Source of the DNA: Aliiroseovarius sp. S1339
GTDB taxonomy: Bacteria > Pseudomonadota > Alphaproteobacteria > Rhodobacterales > Rhodobacteraceae
Assembly (NCBI RefSeq): GCF_023195695.1
Contig: NZ_JALPQG010000003.1
Location: forward strand, 186,001-250,000
Direction: 5' to 3'
DNA: 64,000 nt
Within the stretch, counting starts at the first letter, position 1, and every line of letters starts with the position of its first letter. Under the pieces are notes generated by a model. That model did not search any database, was not told the DNA's origin, and worked only from the letters and a program-made list of their open reading frames with translations. Shown here piece after piece: positions 8,402 through 16,225 of this stretch. A program made the translations under genes and the position numbers.

Positions 8402-8692
8402 ATGGACATCAGATCATCCCTTGCATCGCAACAATATGCGGCATCCAAACAAGCGGCGACGCCAACGCCGAAAAATGAACAAAGCGCGAACCCATTTTCG
8501 ACTGCAGCGACAAGTTTCGCGGACACTGTGCAGCAGGGTGAGAAAACTGCGCTGGCTGCCCTGTCTGGCAACGCAGACCCGCATGCGCTGGTGCAAGCTC
8601 TCGCGCAGACCGAGTTGGCGGTCGAAACTGCCGTCACCGTGCGAAATAAAGTCGTCGAGGCCTATCAGGAAATCCTAAGGATGCCGGTCTGA
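8402..8692 (+). CDS. fliE: Flagellar hook-basal body protein FliE
   Basis: FliE joins the MS ring to the rod. The 96-aa product has a variable polar N terminus and the conserved C-terminal half: FADTVQQGEKTALAALSG, VQALAQTELAVETAVTVRNK and VVEAYQEILRMPV, the last being the hallmark end of the family. Its stop codon overlaps the fliQ start (TGATG). Confidence 0.95.
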   Translation: MDIRSSLASQQYAASKQAATPTPKNEQSANPFSTAATSFADTVQQGEKTALAALSGNADPHALVQALAQTELAVETAVTVRNKVVEAYQEILRMPV

Positions 8693-8961
8693 TGATGGAT
8701 GAGTTTATTTTCTACGACACGTTGCGGGCCGGCCTTTGGATCGCGGTCATGATCTCGCTTCCAATCCTGACGGTTGCGCTTTTGTCGGGTCTGATTGTTG
8801 GCTTGTTCCAGGCACTCACCTCGATCCAAGAGATGACGCTGACCTTCGTTCCGAAGCTGATCGCAATCCTCGTCGTGTTCTGGGGCAGCATGGGTTTCAT
8901 GACGGAAACGCTTGTCAGCTTCTTCCACGTGCGGGTCATTCCGCTGATCGCAGGGGGCTAG
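8692..8961 (+). CDS. fliQ: Flagellar export gate protein FliQ
   Basis: Inner-membrane component of the flagellar type III export gate, 89 aa with two predicted transmembrane helices (about residues 14-38 and 52-75). The family motif GLFQALTSIQEMTLTFVPKL lies between them. Two ATG codons (8692 and 8695) are possible; the first overlaps the fliE stop. fliP and fliR, its usual partners in the gate, are not in this window. Confidence 0.93.
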   Translation: MMDEFIFYDTLRAGLWIAVMISLPILTVALLSGLIVGLFQALTSIQEMTLTFVPKLIAILVVFWGSMGFMTETLVSFFHVRVIPLIAGG

Positions 8962-8964
8962 GGC

Positions 8965-9684
8965 ATGGACAATATCGGATACACATCGCTGACGCGCCAA
9001 TCAGGCTTGATGCGTGAAATCCAGGCCGTCGCCAACAACATCGCCAATGCGTCAACCACCGGGTTTCGGCGCGAGGGGGTTGTCTTTTCTGAATATGTAC
9101 ACGCGCTTGAACCGGGTGATCCATCACTTTCGATGGCAACGGCCAACGCGCGCGCGCTTGACCTTCAGCAAGGTGCGCTGACCCAAACGGGCGGGACATT
9201 TGACTTTGCAATTGAAGGCGATGGGTTTTTCATGATCGATGGTCCCGCGGGCCAGTTCTTGACGCGGGCCGGGTCGTTTACGCCGTCAGCTGAAGGCGAG
9301 CTGTCAACTGCAGACGGCTATCGTTTGCTGGATGGCGGCGGTGCACCGGTCTTTGTCCCGCCTGATGCAAATGCAGTTTCCGTAGCGGCAGATGGCACCT
9401 TGTCGGTTGACGGTCGGGCCGTTGCGCAATTGGGGCTCTATTCGCCGATTGATCAGAATGACCTTCTGCATCGCGATGGTGTCCGCTTTGAAGCACCGGG
9501 TGGTGTTGAAGCCGCTCTTGGCGAGGCCGCGATTTTGCAGGGCTATGTCGAAGGGTCTAACGTCGACCCGATCGCCGAGGTCGCGCGCATGATCGAAGTC
9601 CAACGCAGTTACGAACTGGGTCAGAAGTTTCTTGAAAAAGAGGATGAGCGCATTCGCGCAGTCCTGAAAACAGTAGCTGGATAA
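8965..9684 (+). CDS. flgF: Flagellar basal-body rod protein FlgF
   Basis: Proximal rod subunit, 239 aa. Starts MDNIGYTSLTRQSGLMREIQ, then AVANNIANASTTGFRREGV (rod signature), with a central beta domain carrying FAIEGDGFFMIDGPAGQFLT and TRAGSFTPSAEGEL. The C terminus has YVEGSNVDPIAEVARMIEVQ and RSYELGQKFLEKEDERI. The DNIGY opening and shorter length distinguish it from the FlgG that follows 12 bases later. Confidence 0.93.
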   Translation: MDNIGYTSLTRQSGLMREIQAVANNIANASTTGFRREGVVFSEYVHALEPGDPSLSMATANARALDLQQGALTQTGGTFDFAIEGDGFFMIDGPAGQFLTRAGSFTPSAEGELSTADGYRLLDGGGAPVFVPPDANAVSVAADGTLSVDGRAVAQLGLYSPIDQNDLLHRDGVRFEAPGGVEAALGEAAILQGYVEGSNVDPIAEVARMIEVQRSYELGQKFLEKEDERIRAVLKTVAG

Positions 9685-9696
9685 AGGAGGTTCATC

Positions 9697-10482
9697 ATGC
9701 GTGCATTGGACATCGCAGCAACAGGTATGCTGGCACAACAGATGCGGGTTGAAACGATTTCGAACAACCTCGCCAACATGTCGACCACGGGTTACAACGC
9801 GCGGCGTGCCGAATTCGCGGACCTGCATTACCAACAGATGGCGCGCGCTGGCACCATCAACGCTTCTGACGGCACGGTGCTGCCGACCGGTATCCAACTG
9901 GGTTTGGGGGTGCGGCCCACGTCGGTTTCGATGTTGGTTCAGCAGGGCACTCTGACACAAACCAATGGCAATCTGGACCTTGCGATCGAAGGCAAGGGCT
10001 ATCTAGAGGTGACGCTGCCGTCGGGCGGGTCGGGCTATACCCGTGACGGCGGGCTGAAACTGTCCGGTGACGGTCTGATCGTTACGTCGGATGGCTATGC
10101 GGTTGCGCCCGAAATCACGATTCCCAGCGACGCCCGCTCGATTTCCATCAACGCAGACGGCGAGGTGTATGCCTATTTCGACGATGCGGTCGAACCTGAG
10201 CTGATGGGCGCCTTCACCCTTGCGGGTTTCACCAATGAAAAGGGGCTTGAGGCGATTGGGTCGAACCTGTTTCGTGAAACGTCCGCTTCTGGCCCCGCGT
10301 TCGTTGGCGCACCCGGAGAGGATGGGCGCGGGACGTTGCGTCAGGGTTATCTGGAGAACAGCACAGTTGACGCTGTGCGCGAGGTTACCGAACTGATCGA
10401 AGCACAGCGTGGTTACGAGCTGAATTCAAAAGTCATCACCGCAGCCGATCAGATGCTGGCTGCAACGACACAGGTGCGGTGA
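9697..10482 (+). CDS. flgG: Flagellar distal rod protein FlgG
   Basis: Distal rod subunit, exactly 261 aa as usual for FlgG. Opens MRALDIAATGMLAQQMRVET, then ISNNLANMSTTGYNARRAEF. The FlgG-specific stretch with PTGIQLGLGVRPTSVSMLVQ and QGTLTQTNGNLDLAIEGKGY is clear, as is the C-terminal YLENSTVDAVREVTELIEAQ. AAAGGAGG lies 7 bases before the ATG, the strongest ribosome site in the operon. Its stop overlaps flgA. Confidence 0.97.
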   Translation: MRALDIAATGMLAQQMRVETISNNLANMSTTGYNARRAEFADLHYQQMARAGTINASDGTVLPTGIQLGLGVRPTSVSMLVQQGTLTQTNGNLDLAIEGKGYLEVTLPSGGSGYTRDGGLKLSGDGLIVTSDGYAVAPEITIPSDARSISINADGEVYAYFDDAVEPELMGAFTLAGFTNEKGLEAIGSNLFRETSASGPAFVGAPGEDGRGTLRQGYLENSTVDAVREVTELIEAQRGYELNSKVITAADQMLAATTQVR

Positions 10483-10913
10483 TGAAAGTCATTTTCGGCA
10501 TCATCCTGTTCATCGCAACCGCCAGCGCAGCCACCGCCGATACAGTGGTGGCCGCCCGGAACATTCGCGCCAACGTGTTGGTCACCGCCACGGACCTCAA
10601 ACTTGTTGTGTCCGATCTGGCGGGCGGGTTCCAGGCGATCCAAGACGTGGTTGGGCAGGAAACGCGCGTGGTCCTGTATGCTGGTAGGCCCGTTATGGTC
10701 AACGACATCGGACCGCCGGCGTTGGTCGAGCGCAACCAGATCGTGACCTTGGCCTATGTCGCCGGTCCGCTAACGATTTTGGCAGAAGGCCGCAGCCTTG
10801 GACGCGCAGGGGTCGGTGACCGCGTGCGCATTCTGAACCTGTCATCGCGCACCACAGTGACCGGATCCGTCGAAGCCGACGGTACGGTCTCCGTCTCAAA
10901 CACTCGTTTTTAA
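10482..10913 (+). CDS. flgA: Flagellar P-ring assembly chaperone FlgA
   Basis: Periplasmic chaperone for assembly of the P ring (FlgI), about 143 aa. A Sec signal peptide covers the first 20 residues (IFGIILFIATASAATA, cleavage after ATA/ADT). The mature part shows the SAF-domain pattern: RNIRANVLVTATDLKLV, GQETRVVLYAGRPVMVNDIG, and the C-terminal GVGDRVRILNLSSRTTVTGSV. ATG 10482 overlaps the flgG stop (TGATG); a GTG at 10479 in the same frame is an alternative start. flgI itself is not in the window. Confidence 0.9.
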   Translation: MKVIFGIILFIATASAATADTVVAARNIRANVLVTATDLKLVVSDLAGGFQAIQDVVGQETRVVLYAGRPVMVNDIGPPALVERNQIVTLAYVAGPLTILAEGRSLGRAGVGDRVRILNLSSRTTVTGSVEADGTVSVSNTRF

Positions 10914-10929
10914 GCCCGAAGGAAGCCAC

Positions 10930-11658
10930 ATGCACCCATTAGTTTTTGCCGTTCTCACCATTTTGGCCGTCTCGGCCTGCGCCCGGATGAAAGATGTCGG
11001 TAAGGCGCCGGACCTAAACCCGGTTGAGATGGGCGCTGAGCACGTTGCGATGAACGCCTCGGCCCTGCCGCGCACTGCGCCCCCGAAAAACTCGCCCGTG
11101 CGGGCGTCGCTTTGGAGTGGTGGACGACAATCACTGCTGGGTGACAGACGCGCGCAGGCGGCTGGCGACATCATGACCGTGGTTATTGAAATTGACGATA
11201 GGGCCGAGTTCTCGAACAGCTCAAAACGCGCGCGCGGTGCGTCCGAAGAAATGGGTGTTCCGAACTTCTTTGGCCTGCCGCAATCCATTGACAAAGACCT
11301 GACGGAAGGCGCGTCGATGGCAAATGCCGTTGGCTTGTCATCGAGCAGTTCGTCCAACGGCAACGGGTCGGTAAAGCGCAACGAGAAGTTAGAACTGCGC
11401 GTTGCCGCCACGGTGATCGGCACCCTGCCAAACGGAGTTCTGAAGATTCAAGGCACGCAAGAAGTGCGGGTAAATTTCGAGCTGCGCGAACTTCTGGTCA
11501 CAGGGTTTGTGCGGCCGGAAGACATCTCGCGTCAGAACGAAATCTCGTATGACAAAATCGCCTCGGCCCGCATTTCATATGGGGGACGTGGGCAGATCAG
11601 TGACGTTCAGCAGCCACGCTATGGCCAGCAGGTCACCGACATCATACTGCCGTTCTGA
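10930..11658 (+). CDS. flgH: Flagellar L-ring lipoprotein FlgH
   Basis: Outer-membrane L-ring subunit, 242 aa. A lipoprotein signal ends in VSACAR, with the lipidated Cys at residue 17. Family segments include RASLWSGGRQSLLGDRRAQA, GDIMTVVIEIDDRAEFSNSS, GVLKIQGTQEVRVNFELREL, and SYDKIASARISYGGRG near the C terminus. It starts 16 bases after flgA. Confidence 0.95.
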   Translation: MHPLVFAVLTILAVSACARMKDVGKAPDLNPVEMGAEHVAMNASALPRTAPPKNSPVRASLWSGGRQSLLGDRRAQAAGDIMTVVIEIDDRAEFSNSSKRARGASEEMGVPNFFGLPQSIDKDLTEGASMANAVGLSSSSSSNGNGSVKRNEKLELRVAATVIGTLPNGVLKIQGTQEVRVNFELRELLVTGFVRPEDISRQNEISYDKIASARISYGGRGQISDVQQPRYGQQVTDIILPF

Positions 11659-11669
11659 AAGGTCAGGTT

Positions 11670-12164
11670 ATGGGAAAGGTTTTTCCAGTTTTGCTTGCGT
11701 TGTTGGGGTTGGTCGCAGGCGGTGGTGCGGGTTATTTCCTGAAGCCGGCACCAGAGCCTGCGATGGTTGATCCGAGCGGCGATGCCAATGGTGAGCCGAA
11801 CCACATCAATGCGCCGCCTGCCGAGCCTGAGGTCAATCCCGACAGCGAGTTTGTCAAGATAAACAACCAGTTCGTAATTCCAGTCGTGCGGGACGAAAAG
11901 GTGGTGGCCCTTGTCGTGCTGTCCTTGAGTCTTGAAGTCACAACAGGAAGCCGCGAGGCTGTTTACCTGCGCGAACCCAAACTAAGGGATGAATTCCTGC
12001 AGGTCATGTTCAATCACGCGAATAGCGGCGGGTTTGATGGCGTATTCACCCAGACCAGTAAGTTGACCAACCTGCGTCGTGCGTTACGCGAAGTTGCAAC
12101 CAGTATTCTGGGGACCGTTGTTCATGACGTGCTTGTCACGAACATCATGCGGCAGGATCATTAG
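11670..12164 (+). CDS. fliL: FliL-like flagellar basal-body-associated protein
   Basis: A 164-aa single-pass inner-membrane protein: one N-terminal transmembrane helix (about residues 4-24, LLALLGLVAGGGAGYFL), a Pro-rich linker, then a periplasmic domain with VKINNQFVIPVVRDEKVVAL, LSLEVTTGSREAVYLREPKL, and a helix with LRRALREVATSILGTVVHDV. This fits FliL, which forms a ring round the stator units. It is the last gene of the operon and ends 20 bases from the converging oxidoreductase stop. FliL is divergent, so the call is slightly less certain than for the rod proteins. Confidence 0.85.
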   Translation: MGKVFPVLLALLGLVAGGGAGYFLKPAPEPAMVDPSGDANGEPNHINAPPAEPEVNPDSEFVKINNQFVIPVVRDEKVVALVVLSLSLEVTTGSREAVYLREPKLRDEFLQVMFNHANSGGFDGVFTQTSKLTNLRRALREVATSILGTVVHDVLVTNIMRQDH

Positions 12165-12184
12165 TCGTCGCGGAGGGTTCGCCG

Positions 12185-13432
12185 TCAGAACCTTGCGGCG
12201 ACGAAGGGCGACAGGTCTATTGCCGGTTTGGTTCGCGCGGCGAGGTCGGCAACCAGTTCTGCCGTCCCAGCCGATTGGGTCAATCCCACATGCCCATGGC
12301 CGAACGCATAGATAATCTGGTCGCCCGCACCCGACGGACCAATGACCGGTAGGCTGTCGGGCAGCGACGGACGATATCCCATCCATTGGGTGCCGTCGGT
12401 CAGATCCACCCCCGGCATGAACGCTTTTGCTTTATCCACTAATACCTCTGCGCGGCGGTAATTGGGGGGTAGATCAAGGCCGCCTAGTTCCACCGCACCC
12501 CCGATGCGCAGCCCAGATCCAATCTTTGATATGACAAAACCATGCGCCGAGAATGTCAGGTGCGTTTTTAGCTCGACCGAGGCGTTGGCGAAGGTAGTGT
12601 TATAGCCGCGTTCGGTTTCAAGCGGGATGGTGTCGCCGATCTTTGCGGCCAGCTTGTGGGACCATGCTCCAGCGCAGATGACAACTTGCTTGGCGGCCAG
12701 TGACCCACGGTCCGAGATGATCTCAACGCGGTTGGACGTTGTTGTGATATCGTGGATGTCACGGTCTTGATACGCGCCGCCTTGGTCCAGATACCTGCGC
12801 GCCAAGCTTTCTGCCCACTTCTGCGGGTCGGTGGTGTTGAACCAACCGGGGGTAAAACCGGCATGGGTGAACTTTCGACTAAGGCCCGGTTGTATCTTGG
12901 CGATCTGATCGGGGTCCTGAAGCAGTTCGACCGCGATGCCAAGATCTGCCCGTCGTTGCCATTTCGGCCTTGCGCGTTCAAAGTCTTGCGCGCCCTCATA
13001 CAGTTCCAACTGTCCTTCACGGCGGATCATTTTGGGGTCACCAAACCGGGCAAGCTGTCGTTCAAACGCTGCTTCGCAGTGCTGCATCAGGCGCGTTTGC
13101 GCCGCAACCGCATCATCATACCGATCGGCCCAGCTTGCACGCCAGAATTTCAGCATCCAAGGCGCGATCTTCAGGGCATAGGCGGGTGGGATGGACAGCG
13201 GGCCAAGCGGATCGAGCAGCCATTTCGGCGCACGCCGCATGATACCGGGCGTGGCAAGCGGCTCGACCTCGGAAAATGCGAACGCGCCAGCGTTACCACG
13301 CGAGGTTTCGGCAGCGATGCCTTTGCGGTCAATCAGCAGCGGCGTGCGACCTCGCGCCTGAAGTTCAAGCGCAGCGCTAACGCCGATGATGCCTGCGCCA
13401 ATAACGACGATGTCGAAAACCTGCTTTGCCAT
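12185..13432 (-). CDS. FAD-dependent D-amino-acid dehydrogenase (DadA-like)
   Basis: A 415-aa flavoprotein of the DAO/DadA family. The FAD-binding loop VVIGAGIIGVSAALELQARG sits at residues 9-28, followed by an acidic strand end (LLIDRKG). The C-terminal GYRPSLPDSLPVIGPSGAGD and YAFGHGHVGLTQSAGTAELV stretches are typical of DadA. Members oxidise D-amino acids to imino acids and pass electrons to the respiratory chain. The gene lies 49 bases downstream of a hydroxyproline-epimerase-type gene on the same strand, so cis-4-hydroxy-D-proline is a reasonable inferred substrate; D-proline or another D-amino acid cannot be excluded. Confidence 0.85.
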   Translation of the reverse strand: MAKQVFDIVVIGAGIIGVSAALELQARGRTPLLIDRKGIAAETSRGNAGAFAFSEVEPLATPGIMRRAPKWLLDPLGPLSIPPAYALKIAPWMLKFWRASWADRYDDAVAAQTRLMQHCEAAFERQLARFGDPKMIRREGQLELYEGAQDFERARPKWQRRADLGIAVELLQDPDQIAKIQPGLSRKFTHAGFTPGWFNTTDPQKWAESLARRYLDQGGAYQDRDIHDITTTSNRVEIISDRGSLAAKQVVICAGAWSHKLAAKIGDTIPLETERGYNTTFANASVELKTHLTFSAHGFVISKIGSGLRIGGAVELGGLDLPPNYRRAEVLVDKAKAFMPGVDLTDGTQWMGYRPSLPDSLPVIGPSGAGDQIIYAFGHGHVGLTQSAGTAELVADLAARTKPAIDLSPFVAARF

Positions 13433-13481
13433 TCATTTTCCTAGCCGAGGCGGTGAAGCCATCCAGATTATAGGTCCAGTT

Positions 13482-14423
13482 TCAGCGGCCATCGTTGCGA
13501 ATACCACCCCGAAACGGATCGCCTTCATCAAACAGCAAAGTAGCTTCCGATGTGATGAACGCCCGCCCTTGGATAGTGGCGACAACACCGCCAGACGGGT
13601 GACCCACGAAGCTGCAATCATATGCGCTGCCAATTACGCTTTCCTGTCGCCAGATTTTTCGAGCGGCCAGTTTGCCGTCAGCGGCAAGGCAGGCCAGCTT
13701 TGCAGAACAGCCCGTGCCGCAGGGCGAGCGGTCGTAAGCGCCACCGGGACACAGCACGAAATTTCGACCATGCCCAGCCGTGGTCTTTGGTGCGCCGAAA
13801 AGCTCGATATGATCAATCTCGGCCCCATCTGCTCCGGTCACGCCTGCTTGCTGCAAAGCAATGCGGATGTTTTTGGCGGCCGCGGTCAACGCTGCGACGT
13901 TGTCAAGGCACAGGTCGATCTGGTCAAAATCAGTCAGGAAGAACCAATTGCCGCCCCATGCAACATCGCCGGTGACGGGGCCGATACCGGCAACATCGAC
14001 GGTAATGCCTTTTTGATGGCGATAGCTTTCGACATTGGTGACACGCACGGTGTTGCGATCCAGAAGTTGGCTGGAGACAACACCGACTGGCGTTTCAATT
14101 TTGTGGGTTCCGGGTGTCAGCCGCCCCAGATGCGCCAGAACGGCGGTCAGCCCAATGGTCGCGTGGCCGCACATCCCCAAGTTTCCAACCGTGTTGTAAT
14201 AGATCACCCCGGCAACGCATGACGGGTCAGTCGGCGGCACCAGAAGCGCGCCAACCATGGCATCGTGCCCGCGCGGCTCGGCCAGGGTTGCGGCATATAT
14301 CCAGCTGTGGTCGTCGCGAAGGCGCTGGGCGCGATCTGCAACACTGCCGGTGCCAAGGTCTGGACCGCCGTCAATAATGACGCGGGTCGGCTCGCCCTCA
14401 GTATGGCTGTCGATCACGCGCAT
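13482..14423 (-). CDS. Proline racemase family: probable 4-hydroxyproline 2-epimerase
   Basis: A 313-aa enzyme with the two-cysteine active site of the family: NLGMCGHATIG (first Cys, about residue 89) and DRSPCGTGCSAK (second Cys, about residue 236). Both Cys are present, which points to an epimerase or racemase and away from the dehydratase subgroup, where one is replaced by Thr. The N-terminal RVIDSHTEGEPTRVIIDGGP is also characteristic. With the adjacent D-amino-acid dehydrogenase it would form the first two steps of hydroxyproline breakdown; the later deaminase and semialdehyde dehydrogenase are not in this window. Substrate specificity is inferred. Confidence 0.85.
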   Translation of the reverse strand: MRVIDSHTEGEPTRVIIDGGPDLGTGSVADRAQRLRDDHSWIYAATLAEPRGHDAMVGALLVPPTDPSCVAGVIYYNTVGNLGMCGHATIGLTAVLAHLGRLTPGTHKIETPVGVVSSQLLDRNTVRVTNVESYRHQKGITVDVAGIGPVTGDVAWGGNWFFLTDFDQIDLCLDNVAALTAAAKNIRIALQQAGVTGADGAEIDHIELFGAPKTTAGHGRNFVLCPGGAYDRSPCGTGCSAKLACLAADGKLAARKIWRQESVIGSAYDCSFVGHPSGGVVATIQGRAFITSEATLLFDEGDPFRGGIRNDGR

Positions 14424-14664
14424 TTAGATATGACGCCTTTGCGTTGCGACCACGCTGCCTGTGAAGAGGGTGTTGTTCATCAAGGTTTCCTGAATGGTTG
14501 GATGCAGGCGGCCAGAAATCAGTGCGGGCGTCAAGAGTTTGGGCATGGTCCGTCATATTGTGAATTAAATCCAATATGCAATAAGTATATTCAAACAGCG
14601 CCGGCTGTCGCGAACATCTTGGTGCGCGCGACAACCCAATCCTGCAGATGTCGTCGATTGGAGA
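14424..14664 (-). promoter_or_regulatory. Putative operator and promoter region upstream of the hydroxyproline genes
   Basis: This 240-base AT-richer gap separates the epimerase gene from the FAH-family gene on the same strand. It holds an inverted repeat CATATTG (14554-14560), 11-base spacer, CAATATG (14572-14578), 130-155 bases upstream of the epimerase start, of a size suited to a GntR- or LysR-type dimer. No regulator gene is adjacent. No other coding sequence is supported here; a short reading frame on the minus strand looks spurious. Confidence 0.4.
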
Positions 14665-15363
14665 CTAGCCCCTTGCTTGCCCTATCCGGGTGGTCAACCG
14701 GCCCAACCCTTCGATCTCGACCACGCAGACATCGCCCGGCATTACCGGGCCGACGCCCTCGGGCGTTCCTGTGAAAATAAGGTCACCGGGTGCAAGCGTG
14801 ATCAGGGACGACAGGTAAGCAATCACATCAGCGACGGACCAGATCAGGTCAGAAAGGTCCGAGGATTGTCGCACCTCGTCATTCACCGTCAACTGAATTT
14901 TGCCCGTGCCAATGTGTCCGGTCTTTGATGCGGGGTGAAGCGGGCCGCACGGGGCAGAGTGATCAAAGCCCTTTGCCATATCCCATGGCCGCCCAACTTT
15001 CTTGGCGGCAGCCTGAAGGTCACGGCGGGTCAGATCATTGCCGATGGCGTAACCCCAGACGTGATCCAGCGCCGTTTCAACCGGAATGTTCGCCCCACCG
15101 ATGCCGATGGCCACGACCAGCTCGGCCTCGTGATGCAGGTTGTCCGTGCCGGGCGGGTAAGGCACCGTTGCCCCATCCGCGACCAGCGCATCAGCGGGTT
15201 TTGAGAAAAAGAACGGTGGGTCCTGATCCGGGTTCGACCCCATTTCACGCGCATGGGCCGCGTAGTTCTGGCCGATGCAATAGATGCGGCGCACGGGAAA
15301 GCGGTCGTCAGACCCAACGATGGCCAGCGACGGCTGCGGGGGGCAGGGAATGGCCCAAGTCAT
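14665..15363 (-). CDS. Fumarylacetoacetate hydrolase (FAH) family protein
   Basis: A 232-aa FAH-fold enzyme, close to fumarylpyruvate hydrolase and acylpyruvase in length. Diagnostic segments: RRIYCIGQNYAAHAREMG, FFFSKPADALVADG, HHEAELVVAIG with the metal-binding Glu pair, VWGYAIGNDLTRRDLQ, and the C-terminal GDLIFTGTPEGVGPVMPGD. These enzymes split C-C bonds in acylpyruvates or decarboxylate oxaloacetate. ATG 15363 overlaps the upstream stop as ATGA, with GAGG 8 bases before it, so it belongs to the peptide-transporter operon. The substrate is unknown. Confidence 0.85.
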   Translation of the reverse strand: MTWAIPCPPQPSLAIVGSDDRFPVRRIYCIGQNYAAHAREMGSNPDQDPPFFFSKPADALVADGATVPYPPGTDNLHHEAELVVAIGIGGANIPVETALDHVWGYAIGNDLTRRDLQAAAKKVGRPWDMAKGFDHSAPCGPLHPASKTGHIGTGKIQLTVNDEVRQSSDLSDLIWSVADVIAYLSSLITLAPGDLIFTGTPEGVGPVMPGDVCVVEIEGLGRLTTRIGQARG

Positions 15364-16196
15364 GTCAAAAATACCTCGGCTTTCATGGTGTCGGGGATCG
15401 GCGCGCCCAATCGCGACAGGATCGTGGGGGCGAGTTGTAGCTGGCACAGGCGGTCGTCGAAATCGGGGCCAGCGGCGGGTCCGAAATAGTAAAGCGCCGC
15501 GTCCTGCTGCAAATCTTCGCGCCCGCCATGGTGGCCGCGGTCGGTTTGGCCGTGATCGGCGGTCACGATGATCTCATACCCATCTGCGCGCCACCGGTTG
15601 ATGAACAGCGCCAACTGTTCGTCCGCTTGAAAGCAGGCGTGGTCCATTTCCTGACAGTCGTGCCCGAACCGATGGCCCATGCTGTCCAGCGTGCAAGTGT
15701 GCAGGATGCCATAGTTCAGGTTGAACCGTTCACACAGCATGGTCAGCGTCGCGAACAAGTCGATGTCAGCAGGAGTTGTCTGGTTGATCAACCCATATCC
15801 GGTCATCGTGTGAAATCGACCGTGGTTGATCGAGGTGCTGTCGGGCTCGTCGTATTCGATATCGCGCACCAGATCGAAGGGCGCGCGGTTGAAGAACTCG
15901 GACCAGAAACTGTGGGTGACAGCGCCCGTGACACCACCGGCCTTGCGCACCTGACTGAAGATATCGGGCTGAGCCAGGCGGAACACGTTGTTGTTGCCGG
16001 TGCAGCCATGGTCTTGCGGCGCAACGCCCGTGTGGATCGAGGCATAGCAACTGGCCGATGTCGACGGCAGCACCGAGCGCATTTTCCAGCGCTGTGCATC
16101 GCCACTGTCCACCCAGCCTTCCAGATTGCCAAACAACCTGCGCCAGTTTCGCCAAGGCACGCCATCGAGAATGATCAGAAGAAGTTTTCGGTCCAT
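15360..16196 (-). CDS. Type I phosphodiesterase / alkaline-phosphatase-superfamily hydrolase
   Basis: A 278-aa metal-dependent hydrolase. Zinc-ligand regions can be placed: LLLIILDGVP at the N terminus (first Asp), a nucleophile region SVLPSTSASCYASIHTGVAP, HTCTLDSMGHRFGHD (Asp and His ligands) and VTADHGQTDRGHHGG (Asp-His pair). This is the nucleotide pyrophosphatase/phosphodiesterase arrangement. No signal peptide is seen, so it acts in the cytoplasm. It lies between an oligopeptide-type ABC transporter and an FAH-family hydrolase, which suggests that the transporter imports a phosphorylated or phosphonate-bearing compound; this is inference. A GTG at 16205 is an alternative start. Confidence 0.8.
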   Translation of the reverse strand: MDRKLLLIILDGVPWRNWRRLFGNLEGWVDSGDAQRWKMRSVLPSTSASCYASIHTGVAPQDHGCTGNNNVFRLAQPDIFSQVRKAGGVTGAVTHSFWSEFFNRAPFDLVRDIEYDEPDSTSINHGRFHTMTGYGLINQTTPADIDLFATLTMLCERFNLNYGILHTCTLDSMGHRFGHDCQEMDHACFQADEQLALFINRWRADGYEIIVTADHGQTDRGHHGGREDLQQDAALYYFGPAAGPDFDDRLCQLQLAPTILSRLGAPIPDTMKAEVFLT

Positions 16197-16225
16197 GATG
16201 CCCACATCTCAGCAATGGCCAACTA

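Noticed and set aside
14398-14634. 78-codon frame between epimerase and FAH genes
   Set aside because: No ribosome site or recognisable motif; overlaps the promoter region and the epimerase start.
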